Assembly: GCA_902651635.1 (NCBI GenBank)
Contig: CACRSC010000019.1
Location: forward strand, 124,001 to 188,000
DNA: 64,000 nucleotides
DNA from: Mastigamoeba balamuthi
Taxonomy: Eukaryota > Evosea > Mastigamoebida > Mastigamoebidae
Direction of reading: 5' to 3'
In this document: piece after piece, positions 44,717-56,048 of the stretch
How positions within the stretch are numbered: the stretch's first letter is position 1
How the letters are laid out: every line of letters starts with the position of its first letter
Notes under the pieces: model-generated
The model's input: only the letters and a program-made list of their open reading frames with translations
The model's database searches: none
What the model was told of the DNA's origin: nothing
Position numbers and translations under genes: made by a program

Positions 44717-46258
44717 ATGGAGTCCGTGATCGCCGGCAACACCCCCTCCTCCCCCTCGGCCCGCGTGTTCTGGGTGGTCCACGAGACCTCTGTCACCAAG
44801 TTCGACGCGTCCTCGTGCCGCGACTGGGACGACGTCGCCCGCGCCGCCCACACGGCGCTCGGCCTCGGCTCGGACCTCCCCGCCGCCGGCCTCGCCCTGC
44901 GCCCGTCGAGCTCGCGCGGCGACTTCTTCCGCGCCAGCGACCCCGTGCCCGCCGACTTCGCTGCGCCCGCGTCGGACCCGCTGGTGGTGACGCGCAGGGG
45001 CGCGCGCGTCGTCGGCGCCGGCAGGCCCGCGACGGCTCTGCCGCGCGTGCTCATCGACCAGTTCCGCGAGCGCGCGCTGTTCTCCACCGCGTGGGTGCTG
45101 CACCGCGAGCAGGGTACGTGTGCCGCGCGTTTTGCGACACGTGTCTGTGAGGGTCGTTGAGGGAATTCAGTTAGTTTTGCTGCGCGTTTGGCGGCGGGGT
45201 CAGCGAATTCACGTTTGATTGCGGTATTGCAGGCGGCATTGTGGTCACGACGCTGGACGGCGCGGCCCGCGCGGTCGCCAAGGACGTCGCCGCGTCGATC
45301 GACGACGTGAGGGAGGCGTTCCTGAGCCCCGAGAAGCGGGTGGCGTGGGACAAGTTCGTGGGCGAGCTGCGCCTCGTGCGCGAGGTCGCGGCCGACGAGA
45401 TGGAGGGACCCGAGGCCGAGGCCCTGCGCGCCACGGCCGCGCGGGCGTACCTGGCGCACGTGAAGACGACGACGATGCTCGTGCCCTTCAGGAGGGACTT
45501 CAGCCTGCTCGTCTACGAGAGGCGCGAGAGCAACGGCGGCATCACCATCCTCACCAAGTCCTGCGAGGTGTGCGGCGCCCTCTCCCCCACCCCACAAAGC
45601 CAATTGCCCTATCGATCAATTGGCTCTGCGCTTCTGTCAGAATGGCCCGTCGCTCACTGCTCTTTGTGCCGCCGGGCTAGACTGTTGAGATTCGGGAGGA
45701 GTACGGCTTCACGAGGGGTGCGATGAACGACAGCGGCCTGCTGATCGAGCCTTCGGACAAGCCCGGCCACTGCAACATCACTTTTGTCATCAACAGTACT
45801 TCACACCCGCCCCACTCGCGCCAATGGGCTCAGCCCAGCAGCCCAGCGCTGACCCTCTGTGCTGTCGCGCAGTCGACATTGGCGGCTGGTGGTTCAAGTC
45901 TCTGGCGGAGCGCTATGTGTCCCCCGACTGGCCGTGGCAGCTGTACTACCTCGTGCAGTTCCTGCAGAGCACCAAGTGCACGCCGCTGCCCCCCGCGGTG
46001 GCGTCTCCCACCTCCCTCGTGTCGCCGACGGGCCCCGCCGCCGCGGTCTGCGCGTCCCCAGCCTCGCAGATGTCGCTGGCGCCCTCGTCTCCGCAGTCGG
46101 GCGCGGCTCGCGAGGCCTCGGCCGTGTCCGGCTCTGCCAGCGCCGGCGTCGGGGGCGCCACAGGGTCTGCAGGCTCCGCTGGGTCTCCGGCGACTGTCGC
46201 TGTTCCCGCGCCCGCTGGGGCCGCCGCCGCTGCTGCCGTGCTCGCGAGCCCGCAGTGA
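44717..46258 (+). CDS. START-domain (lipid-binding) protein
   Basis: Starts MESVIAGNTPSSPSARVFWV (ATG 44717). The N-terminal 130 residues are a globular region without a clear family. After an intron, IVVTTLDGAARAVAKDVAAS begins a START-like domain: SIDDVREAFLSPEKRVAWDK, VKTTTMLVPFRRDFSLLVYE, GITILTKSCE joined to TVEIREEYGFTRGAMNDSGL, then KPGHCNITFVIN joined to VDIGGWWFKSLAERYVSPDW. The order 'W-D...T-K...P-x-x-x-R-D-F...V-R/E...G-x-x-x...T-F-V...D-x-x-G-x-x-P/x' follows START (PF01852) logic. A Ser/Ala/Gly-rich disordered tail ends at 46258. It probably binds or transfers a lipid at membranes. About four introns. Confidence 0.72.
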
Positions 46259-46521
46259 TGTGGGCGTGACGGGCGAGCGCAGTGCACCCCGCCAGGGTTG
46301 ACAGGAAAGGGACTATTGCCTAGCGTGTCGAGTGTCAGTCAGAGTGTTGCCGACGTCGCTGCACAAAACACAGTTGCAGTGGTGTGTTGAGAGATATTTG
46401 TTGCTGTGAATCTGCTTTGTTTTTAGACGGTTTTCCTGTGGACGCTGGGGCTAAGTGCGGCTGGCACTTCTTCTCTTCGAGAACCAAATTCACCGGTGCG
46501 CCCCCCACGAGCGCCTACATC

Positions 46522-47937
46522 ATGATGGCCGCGTGGACCATCCCCGACGACATGGAGGCTCGCCGTGCCCTTGCCGAGCGCAACGACCTGGAGATCCGTG
46601 CGCTGAGCGACGAACTCGCCGGCCTCGAGTCCACCGTTCGTGCACGCCCCCGCCCCGCGCACCCCACGCCCGCTCTGTCCTGCCGCGCCATTCGTGCCCT
46701 CCCTCCGCGTCTTTGCCCGGGCGCGCTCGCGTGTCGCCAGTCTCGGCTGCTCCGAGCTGTCGTTGTTGTTTCTCGGGGCGGTGTAATTTATCAATGGCGC
46801 ACTTATTCAAAAAAAAAACAACAACGACCGATTGTGTTTTGCGCCGTGTGTGGGGGTGCGGGCGCCCAAGGGGGGGCGCCCCAGCGGACCACGCCCGTGC
46901 CGTGTCGCGCTTCGCGTCGTGTGGACATGTCAAGAACTTGACCCGCAGTCTCTTTTTTGGGGCCTCTTTTTATAACTTTGACGTGCCTCTAGTCTCTGAA
47001 GGGGGGTCAGAGTGTGGCGTGTGTCTCAGCGGTCAACTGATGTCGTCCGCGTGCGCCGGCAGATCGAGGAGCTCAAGCACCAGCTCGCGATGTCGCCCGA
47101 GCCGATGAACACGGACATGACGGCGCCGCCGCCGCCGCGCAAGAGCGCGCGCACGACGCGCCACAGCCGCGCGTCGGCCTCGGCGTCGAGGGACGACAGC
47201 GACGAGGACTACGTCGAGGAGGGCGGCGGCAGCGGGGCGCAGGGCGAGGAGCAGGACGACGGCGAGGGCGAGGAGCTGTCGGACTACGACCCCAGCTCGA
47301 GGGGGAGGAACAGGTACTGGACACGGGAGGAGCACGACAAATTCGTCGAGTTCGTCACGCGCATCGGGGCCAAGCAGGTGCGCGGTCTCCCGTGTAAGGA
47401 GATAGCACAGTTTGTGGGCTCGCGCACCGCCACACAGTGCCGCACGCACGCCCAGAAGTACTTCCTCGCGATAAAGAAGGTAACCCCCCCTTTACTCCTC
47501 AGCCCCCCCACACACCACCCCCCCTCCCCCAAACCCACCCCGGCCTCATTTGACCGCGCCCCCTGCGTTTGTTCTCTTCGTGGCAATGTTCGAACGGGTC
47601 CACCCGGTGTTTTTACTCGTTTTGTGGCTGCGTTATGCATCGGGCGTGCTTTTTCCTTACTTTCTCTACACGGGCTCGCCCGCGGCATCGCCACCCGCGG
47701 CGCCGCCCTCTATCTGCGCCGCGCAGGTGCCGGCTATTGCGACTGCCCCCCCGAGCACGTAATTTGTTCGCCCCGGAAAACGGGTTGCATTTTCTGGTTT
47801 TCCGCCATTGAAAACCAAAAATCACAATACTTTGGGAAGACCGCCTCTTAATTACGTGCGCTGCGGCCTTTTGTCCGGCCCAGAACAAGGAGATGCTGGC
47901 GAAGGGCATACCCAAGGACCAGAAGGCGAAGCACTGA
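46522..47937 (+). CDS. SHAQKYF-class single-Myb protein
   Basis: Starts MMAAWTIPDDMEARRALAER (ATG 46522), with a short coiled coil (DLEIRALSDELAGLE, joined after a 400-nt intron to RQIEELKHQLAM). An acidic Ser-rich spacer follows (DDSDEDYVEEGGGS). The Myb repeat is RYWTREEHDKFVEFVTRIGA, then EIAQFVGSRTATQCRTHAQK with YF, the '[ST]-H-A-Q-K-Y-F' helix-3 motif of plant and amoebozoan MYB-like factors. The last exon is NKEMLAKGIPKDQKAKH. It should be a nuclear DNA-binding protein. The intron before the last exon (about 400 nt) is unusually long for this window. Confidence 0.8.
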
Positions 47938-48425
47938 CGGGCAGTTTTGGTGGCCCCCCGAAGCTGTCGGGGCTTGTGCGGCGGAGGTGATCCAGAAGAG
48001 GGACAACACACGCAACACAACAACACAAGTGGGTGGTGCGTCAGGGGGGTTTTCCACAATAGTGTGAGAAGAGCGCGCGCGGCAAATCAACAGAAAGCAA
48101 CAGTTTACATTACACCCCACACAGAAACTCACTCTCACACACAACACACGCCAACAATGTCATCCTCGACCCCCATTTCCAGCTTCCTTTCCCCCCTACC
48201 AGACAGACACCGCACAACAAACCTTGGTTGTATTTCTACACATTTCCGAACCCACCAGGGGCGGCTGCTATTTTCTAATGGGCCCGAGGCAACAGGAACG
48301 AGGGCATTTTTTCAAACCCGCCCACCCAAAATTTGAACACAACGGCAAAGGGGGAAGATACTGATGACATCACGAGATATTTCAGGGCAACCCCTGTCTC
48401 TTCTGGCGGCGCGGGCCATTCGCGA
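47938..48425. other. Intergenic spacer
   Basis: About 490 nt between two plus-strand genes, AT-richer than flanking exons and rich in CA runs (ACACACAACACACG around 48135). No convincing gene. It likely holds the 3' flank of the Myb gene and the promoter of the WDR89-like gene. Confidence 0.35.
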
Positions 48426-49718
48426 ATGCTGCAGCACAAGGGTACGGTCGTGTTCTCGATCTCGTCGCAGGCCCCCGCGGCGCCCGCCTCGGGCGACGAC
48501 GCGCCGGACACCTCGTGCTACGTCACCTGCGCCGACGCCGCGGGCACGTGCGTCGCGGCCGTGGGCACCGACGGTGACGTCAAGCTCTACGACGGCGGCA
48601 AGGCCTTCGAGCTCACGCGCGTGCTGCGCGCGGCCCACACGGGCTCCGTCGTGGCCAGCGCGTACTTCGCCCCGGGCGACGCGCAGTCGCTGGTGACGTG
48701 CGGCGCCGACTCGTTCGTGCGCGTCTGGGACCTGCGCGCGCAGGCGCCGGCCGCGTCGCTGAGCGCCAACGGGGACCTCAACTGCGCGGCGCTGTCGTCG
48801 GGGATGGTGATGGTCGCCGCGGCGTGCTCGTGCAACGCGCTCGTGTGGGACGCGCGGACGTGGAGGCCGCTGGCCGACTACCCCGACACGCACACGGACA
48901 CGGTCACGCAGGTGCGCTTCCACCCGCGCCGCACCGCGATGCTCTTCACGGGCTCGGTCGACGGCCTCGCCTGCGGCATCAACACCAGCGTGGCCCCGGG
49001 CGACGACAGCATCGAGCTCGTCTTCAGCTGCGAGAACCCCCTCGAGAAGATCGGCTTCTTCCGCGTGCGCTCTCTCTCTCTCTCTTCCTCTCCTCCCTCA
49101 CGTCCCGCCTGCCGACTCACACCTGCGGAACAGGGCGCCGACAGTGCCGAGTGCCTGTGGGCGGCCAGCTGCGACGGCGACCTGAGCGCGTGGTCCGTCG
49201 AGACGGGCGAGAGGCTCTGCCGGTGGCCCGACGCCCGCGACCGCCTGCGCGGCGCCACGGTGCAGCCGCACTCGCTGCTGGGCTGCCACCAGGACGACGC
49301 CAACGTCGGCCGCGTCGCCGTCGTCTCGTCCGCCACCGACGGCGGCCTCCTCGTGCACTCGGCCGACCTCGCGGCGGGCGGCGAGCCGCAGGTGGTCGCG
49401 GAGCTGGCGCCCAGCGCCGCCGCGGGCCACGTCGGCCTCGTGCGGGCCTTCTGCTGGGTCGGGCCGTACATGCTGACCGGCGGCGAGGACTCGCGCGTGT
49501 GCCTGTGGGGGTCTGCGACGGACCCCGCCCTCGTCCCCACGCCGGCTGCCGGCGCTCTGCGGGTGCGCCCCCCGGTGCCTGACGGCCCAGCGACGGAGTG
49601 CTAACTTCTGTGCGTGTGCGTGTGCGTGTCGCAGGAGCGCAAGGCGGGGCCGGTGAGGAGGACGTCGCCGTACGCGCGCGACGCGCGTGACAGCGCCCCG
49701 TCCCCGACGAACAACTGA
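48426..49718 (+). CDS. WDR89: WDR89-like WD40 protein
   Basis: The first in-frame ATG is 48426 (MLQHKGTVVFSISSQAPAA). Blades: TCVAAVGTDGDVKLYDGG, VTCGADSFVRVWDLRAQ, MVAAACSCNALVWDARTWR, HTDTVTQVRFHPRRTAMLFT with GSVDGLACGINTS, ECLWAASCDGDLSAWSVETG, HVGLVRAFCWVGPYMLTGGE and SRVCLWG, then after an intron ERKAGPVRRTSPYARDAR. The 'HTDxVTQVRFHPxxxxxLxTGSxDGL' and 'GHVGxVRxFxWxxxxxLTGGEDxxxxLW' blocks are the ones I associate with WDR89, a conserved propeller of uncertain role. The intron at about 49060-49133 carries a (CT)n run; the last intron ends in a (GTGC)n-like run. Confidence 0.68.
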
Positions 49719-49986
49719 GGGCTTGGCACGGGTCTGGGCATCTTTTGCTGGGGGGAGGGGGGCATCCATGGAACAAACGAGCGCTTCCTGTTGTGCCCCA
49801 GAGACCGCCGGCCGAACCCGAAGGACAGAGCACCCACTCACCACCCGAGCAATCGATGGCTTGTTGTGTAGTGCAATCAACAAACGCCCCACCGACACGT
49901 CATCAGACAACAAAACACCCCACAGAAATCCGCGAATATCAAAACACAATTGAAGATACCCCTATCTTCTCAGTGCGCTTTTTTTG

Positions 49987-52900
49987 ATGCAGGAGCCACC
50001 AACCCCCAGCCTCTCCGTCCCTGAGCTCTGCGCCGTGCCGCTTCTCCACCCCATTTCCCCGTTCCCCCCCTCCGCCTCCAATCCCCCCCCTCACCCCATC
50101 CCCTCGCGCTCCGCAGGCGATCGCGAAGCTCCAGAGCGTCGGGACCCCACCGAGCGACGACCGCTACTGCACTCTTCTCCGTGCGCTCCGCCGCGCCCTC
50201 CTGCGCGGGCCCCCCGCGGCAGCGGCCCCGCAGCAGCAGCAGCAGCCGCCGGCAGCTGCAGGGCCCTCTGCCCTGACGCCCGCGCAGGCGCTGCGGCTGC
50301 GGGCGCAGGTGGCTGCGCTGCGGCTGCTGTCGCGCAACGCGGCGGTGCCCGAGCAGCTGATGCTGGCCGCGGGGCCGTGCACGGCGGCGCCCGGGCAGGA
50401 CCCCCCGCCCAAGAGGTACAGGGCGCCGGGGCACACGCCGCACGACGCCGTGCAGGCGGCGATGGAGCGCGAGGCGCGCGTGCGCTCGAAGCTGCAGTAC
50501 CGCGTCGAGGAGCTGCGACGTACGCGGGCGGCACGGGCGCACACACACACAGCACCGCTGGGCACAACTGACGCCGCGGGCGCCCAACAGTGATGCTGGC
50601 GAACCCCATGCAGCACCCGGCGCTGCGGGCGCGCTGCACCAACGAGCTCCGCATGCTCTCGGTACGGTCGCTGGCTCGCCCCTCGTGCACTCAACCGCCC
50701 GGCAGCTGCTGGACGTGCAGAAGAAGACGCGGGCCAACGTGCTGCAGGAGCTGCGCAACGTGGTGACGGTCGAGGCCAGCATGGACGTGGGGCACTTTGC
50801 GCGCCGCCTCATGCCCCCGGCGCGGCAGGCGCAGCTGTTGCCCGACGCGCCCGCGGACGAGTCGCTGCTGCTCGACGTGACGCCCAGCGCGCAGCAGGAG
50901 AGCAGCGTCCCCGCGGCGCCGTGCGCGTCGTCGTCGGCGGCGGCGCCGTCGTCGCACCGCGAGAGGGAGAAAGAGGCCCCGGCGGCCGCGTCGGCCAAGC
51001 GCGAGCGCGAGCACCACCACCACCACCACAAGGAGCACCACTGGCTCGACGGCGAGGGCCCGCACGTCTTCACCCGCCAGCTGCTCTCGGAGGTGCTCGA
51101 GGCGCACCGCGCGGCCAAGGACCGCCGCGACGCCCGCCACCGCACGGCCCAGCGCCTGCTGCGCCACCTCGTCCAGCACCGCCGCGCGCGCGCGAGGAAG
51201 GACGCGCGCCACGAGGCCCGCAAGCGCCGCGAGGCCCTGCGCGCGATGCGCAAGGGCGCGCCGCGCGACTACCAGAGCCTGCTGTGCGAGTCCAAGTCCG
51301 CGCGGCTCTCGGAGCTCGTCGGCGCCTGCGACGCGTGGCTGACGGCGCGCACGGGCTCTGCGTCGTCCGCCGAGGCGGGCGCCGCGCTCGCGGCCTCGGA
51401 CGCGGCGGGCGACTCGGTGGCGCCGGACCGCGCGGCCGTGGGCCCCGAGCCGACGGAGCAGCAGATCGCGGGGCTCAAGGGCGGGAGGCTGCGCCAGTAC
51501 CAGCTCGAGGGCGTGCGCTGGATGGCCGCTGCGCACGCGGCCGGCGCCAGCGCGGTGCTGGCCGACGAGGAGGGGCTGGGGCGCACCGTGCAGGTCGTCG
51601 TCCTCTTCTGGTTCCTCGCCGAGCACCGCAGCACGCGCGGCCCCCACCTCGTCATATGCCCCCTGTCGTACGCGCCGCGCTGCCCGTCACCGCAGGCCGC
51701 AGGCCGCGCAATTGAGCTCACACGCGCGCACGCGCACCGCCTGCAGGGCGATATCGGCGTGGCAGAGCGAGATCGAGAGGTGGGCCCCGGGCATGCTCGT
51801 CATACCGTACCGCGGGAAGCCGCAGGAGCGCAAGGCGCTGTTCAACCGGCACCTGTCGCCGCGCACGGCGTCGGCCTCCAACGCCGCGGAGATCGTCCTG
51901 GCCTCGTTCAACCACGTCGCCAGCGACCGCGCGGACCTCGCGCGCGTGTCGTGGAACTGCCTCGTGCTCGACGAGGGCAACCGGCAGAAGAACCGCCGCC
52001 CGCGGCTGTCGTCGGCGCTGCGCGGCATCAGGGCGCGCACGCGCATACTGCTGCCCGCGTCGGCGATGTCGGGCGACGCCACGTCGCTGTGGTCGGTGAC
52101 CAACTTCCTGGTGCCGTCGGTGTTCGGGTCGCACCGCAGCCTGGGCCGCTGGCTCAACGTGCCGTTCCTCTCGAGCAACCCCGACGGGCGCATCTCCGAC
52201 GACACGTCCTCGGGGTCGTCGAGCGACGACGACTACGACGAGCCGCCCGCGGGCTCGGGCGACGCCGGCGAGGAGGAGCGGCCGCGGCTGAGGCTCAGCG
52301 AGGGCGACCGGTCGTCGATCGTCGGGTGCCTCATGCAGGTGCTGCGCCCCATGATCATGCGCAGGCTCCGCAGGGACGTCGAGGCCCAGCTGCCCTCTGA
52401 CCGCGACGAGCGCGTCCTGAGGTGCTGCATGTCTGCCCTCCAGCAGCGCATGTACCAGTCCATGTGCCAGAGGGGCCTCGCCCTCATCCAGGTCCGTTCG
52501 CTCCTTACCTGCCCTGTTCCTGCTTACTGACGATTGGCACTCGGATGCTGACCGCGTGCAGAGCGCGGCCCAGAGGGTGGCGCNGCGTGCGCTGGATGGC
52601 CGCTGCGCACGCGGCCGGCGCCAGCGCGGTGCTGGCCGACGAGGAGGGGCTGGGGCGCACCGTGCAGGTCGTCGTCCTCTTCTGGTTCCTCGCCGAGCAC
52701 CGCAGCACGCGCGGCCCCCACCTCGTCATATGCCCCCTGTCGTACGCGCCGCGCTGCCCGTCACCGCAGGCCGCAGGCCGCGCAATTGAGCTCACACGCG
52801 CGCACGCGCACCGCCTGCAGGGCGATATCGGCGTGGCAGAGCGAGATCGAGAGGTGGGCCCCGGGCATGCTCGTCATACCGTACCGCGGGAAGCCGCAGG

Positions 52901-55900
52901 AGCGCAAGGCGCTGTTCAACCGGCACCTGTCGCCGCGCACGGCGTCGGCCTCCAACGCCGCGGAGATCGTCCTGGCCTCGTTCAACCACGTCGCCAGCGA
53001 CCGCGCGGACCTCGCGCGCGTGTCGTGGAACTGCCTCGTGCTCGACGAGGGCAACCGGCAGAAGAACCGCCGCCCGCGGCTGTCGTCGGCGCTGCGCGGC
53101 ATCAGGGCGCGCACGCGCATACTGCTGCCCGCGTCGGCGATGTCGGGCGACGCCACGTCGCTGTGGTCGGTGACCAACTTCCTGGTGCCGTCGGTGTTCG
53201 GGTCGCACCGCAGCCTGGGCCGCTGGCTCAACGTGCCGTTCCTCTCGAGCAACCCCGACGGGCGCATCTCCGACGACACGTCCTCGGGGTCGTCGAGCGA
53301 CGACGACTACGACGAGCCGCCCGCGGGCTCGGGCGACGCCGGCGAGGAGGAGCGGCCGCGGCTGAGGCTCAGCGAGGGCGACCGGTCGTCGATCGTCGGG
53401 TGCCTCATGCAGGTGCTGCGCCCCATGATCATGCGCAGGCTCCGCAGGGACGTCGAGGCCCAGCTGCCCTCTGACCGCGACGAGCGCGTCCTGAGGTGCT
53501 GCATGTCTGCCCTCCAGCAGCGCATGTACCAGTCCATGTGCCAGAGGGGCCTCGCCCTCATCCAGGTCCGTTCGCTCCTTACCTGCCCTGTTCCTGCTTA
53601 CTGACGATTGGCACTCGGATGCTGACCGCGTGCAGAGCGCGGCCCAGAGGGTGGCGCCGCACGGTGTCCTGCCGTCGCCCGCGAAGAAGGGCGGGCCTGT
53701 GAAGGCGCTGTCCAACACGCTCGTGCAGCTGCGCAAGATCTGCAACCACCCGTACCTCTTCTACGACGAGCACAAGACCGACGAGGACCTCATACGGTGC
53801 GTCTTGTGATGCTGTCCGCCCCTCGTGGAGCCGCGCAGCGCTCACGCGCCGCCTCTTGTGCCGCAGGGCCAGCGGGAAGTTCGACGTCCTGGCGAGGCTG
53901 CTGCGCAAACTGCGGGCCGCAGGGCACAGGGCGCTCGTGTTCTGCCACATGGCCCGCGTGCTTGCCCTCGTAGCAGAGCTGCTGCGCATGCGCTCGCTGC
54001 CGTTTGTCCACCTCGACGCTCTTGCCGGCCCCGAGGTCCGCGCGCGCGCCGTGCGCACGTGGAACGACCCCTCGTCGCAGCACGCCGTCTTCCTCGCGTG
54101 CGCCCGCGCGGGCGCCGCGGGCATCGTGCCGCGCGCGAGCGACGTCGTTGTGCTGTTCGACAGCGACTGCGGGACCCCGCACGCGGACCTGCAGCACCAG
54201 CTCGACGGCGACATCTCGCAGCCCCCGCAGCAGCTGCTTGTCGTGCGCCTGATCATCGGCGGCAGCCTCGAGGAGGAGGCCCTGCGCAGCGAGGTCTCGC
54301 GCGCCGTAGCGCTGAGCGGGACCGAGGGGCAGCACCAGGGTGCCCAGCAGGAGCTCGCGTCGCAGCGCGCCCGCACCGAGATCCTCGACAGGCTCGCGGC
54401 CGAGTGCCGCGCCGTTGCCGAGGGCGGGCCCGGCGCGTTCGTGGTGCGCGAGGCGGCGCTCAACAGCCTGCTGGCGAGGCGCGAGGAGGAGCTCGTGCTG
54501 TTCCAAGAGATGGACCGCGAGGCCGAGCCCGAGACGCGGCCGCGCCTCATGACCAACGACGAGGTGCTGCCTCATATGCTGGCTCCTGTAGCTCCACCGG
54601 CGCCCCCGGCCCCAGTGATGACGCCGCCCCCTGCTTCGGCTACGCCCGCGCCGACAACGACGCCGAGCACCACACTGCCCGAGACAGCGCCCAGGCAGGT
54701 CTCGCCGCCGCCGCCTGTGCCGAGTGTCTCGCCGTCGCTCTTCGCCGTATCGACGCCACCGCTCCCGCCCCCGTCGCGGCAGCCCGAGCACAGCAAGCCC
54801 GAGCGCGAGGCGCGGTCGCCGTCGAGGCCACAGCGCGAGCGTAAAGAGCCCAGGACTCCCGCAGCTGCAGCGGCTGCAGTGGACATGGAGGACGAGTACG
54901 CGGGGATCCTGCGGCCCCTGGGCAAGCGCACGGCAGCGCTGCGGGCGATCGACGCGTTGCAACAGCAGCAGCAGCCCAGGAAGCGCGCTCGCGTGGGCGA
55001 CGGGCCCGACTACGACGGCATACCTCCGCCTGCGCCTCCTGCGGCGTTCGTGACGACCAAGAAGAGGGCGGCTGCTGCTGCATCAGCGGCGTCGACGTCG
55101 CAGGGGTTCGTGCACAAGATCGCCGCCGTGTGGCAGGCGGTGCAGCGGACGCGCGGGGCGGGCGGGCGGTCGCGCAGCGCGCTGTTCATGTCGCTGCCGA
55201 GCCGCAAGGACCTGCCCGACTACTACCGCGTCATCGAGCGGCCCATCTGCCTCAACCAGATCCGCCACAAGCGGTACCGCAACAGCGCGTCGTTCGGCGC
55301 GGACATGCAGCGGATGTTCGCCAACGCCATGCGCTACAACATCGAGACGTCTGCCGTCTACGAGGACGCCGTGGCGCTCAAGCGCGTGTTCAAGACCGAG
55401 TTCGCGCGGCAGTTCGGCAGGCGTCCACCGCCGAGCCCGCCCATCGTTCTGCCCGTCGCCGAGCCCACAGAGGAGCCCGCGGAGGAGGCGGCCAGGAGCG
55501 AGACGTCCGCGCAGGACGAGGCGGACGAGGCCGCGGCGTCGGCGACGATCATCGCGATGGCGACGAGCGCGCACCAGAGCGACAAGGAGGAGGAGGACGA
55601 ACAGCAGCGGGACGAGGACGAAGACGAGGATTCTGACGACGCCGACGACACGGACGACTCCGAGGGCAACAATGACTCGGACTCGGACGACCTCGACGAG
55701 CAGATCGACATGCTGCTAGAGGGCGGGCTGCTCAACGGCGACGAGGCCGACGAGATGGCCGCGGAGTTGCTGATGAGGTCGTCGCCGCACATGTCGCCGC
55801 ACTCGGTCCGCATGGACCCGCTGACCCCACGCGAGCACGCGTTGCACAACCTGCAGCTCGACACCTCGGTCGCGCCTGCGGGGCCGCCCTCGGGCCCGCT

Positions 55901-56048
55901 TGGGGCGACGATGACCGGGATGAGCATGCCGTCGCCAGCCACGGGGCTCCTCAGGGCCCCGGGGACCCCGCACAACCCTCTCACCCCGGGGGGAGACGCG
56001 TTCCACCTGACAGACGACCCCTTCTTCCTCAGCCACTTCCAGAAATGA
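49987..56048 (+). CDS. BRG1/BRM-like protein with eroded SNF2 ATPase core and a bromodomain
   Basis: Starts MQEPPTPSLSVPELCA (ATG 49987); the next exon has the QLQ domain (LTPAQALRLRAQVAALRLL, SRNAAVPEQL) and HSA-type helices (VRSKLQYRVEELR, LLDVQKKTRANVLQEL, RDARHRTAQRLLRHLVQHRR). The SNF2 region begins GGRLRQYQLEGVRWMAAAHA. Motif I is DEEGLGRT instead of DEMGLGKT, so the Walker A Lys is Arg. Motif II is DEGN instead of DEGH. Motif III reads ILLPASAMSGD instead of LLLTGTPLQN. Motif V is ACARAGAAGIVPRASD. Motif VI, normally QAxDRxHRIGQ, is QHQLDGDISQPPQQ, with both Arg lost. Structural blocks such as LRKICNHPYLFYDE survive, as do SnAC (SLLARREEELVLFQEMD, PRLMTNDE) and an intact bromodomain (FMSLPSRKDLPDYYRVIERP, MRYNIETSAVYEDA). 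It is probably a non-catalytic scaffold of a chromatin remodeller. As assembled it contains an artificial-looking repeat. Confidence 0.85.
51511..53657 (+). repeat. Exact tandem repeat of 1,073 bp joined by a single N
   Basis: Copy 1 is 51511-52583, an N is at 52584, and copy 2 is 52585-53657. Both begin GCGTGCGCTGGATGGCCGCT and end GCGGCCCAGAGGGTGGCGC, and they agree everywhere I compared. The repeat spans the SNF2 motif I to IV exons of the BRG1-like gene. The sole N in the window sits exactly at the junction. This is the signature of a scaffold join in which overlapping contig ends were not merged. With one copy removed, SAAQRVAPHGVLPSPAKKGG follows the LALIQ exon in frame. Confidence 0.93.

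Noticed and set aside
51010-51035. Run of six His codons that could suggest a cloning tag
   Set aside because: It lies inside a natural basic, low-complexity linker of the SNF2-like gene with mixed flanking residues; no vector sequence is nearby.
52422-53474. Apparent second helicase-like gene after the N
   Set aside because: It is the duplicated copy of the same SNF2 exons, joined at a single N; not an independent gene.
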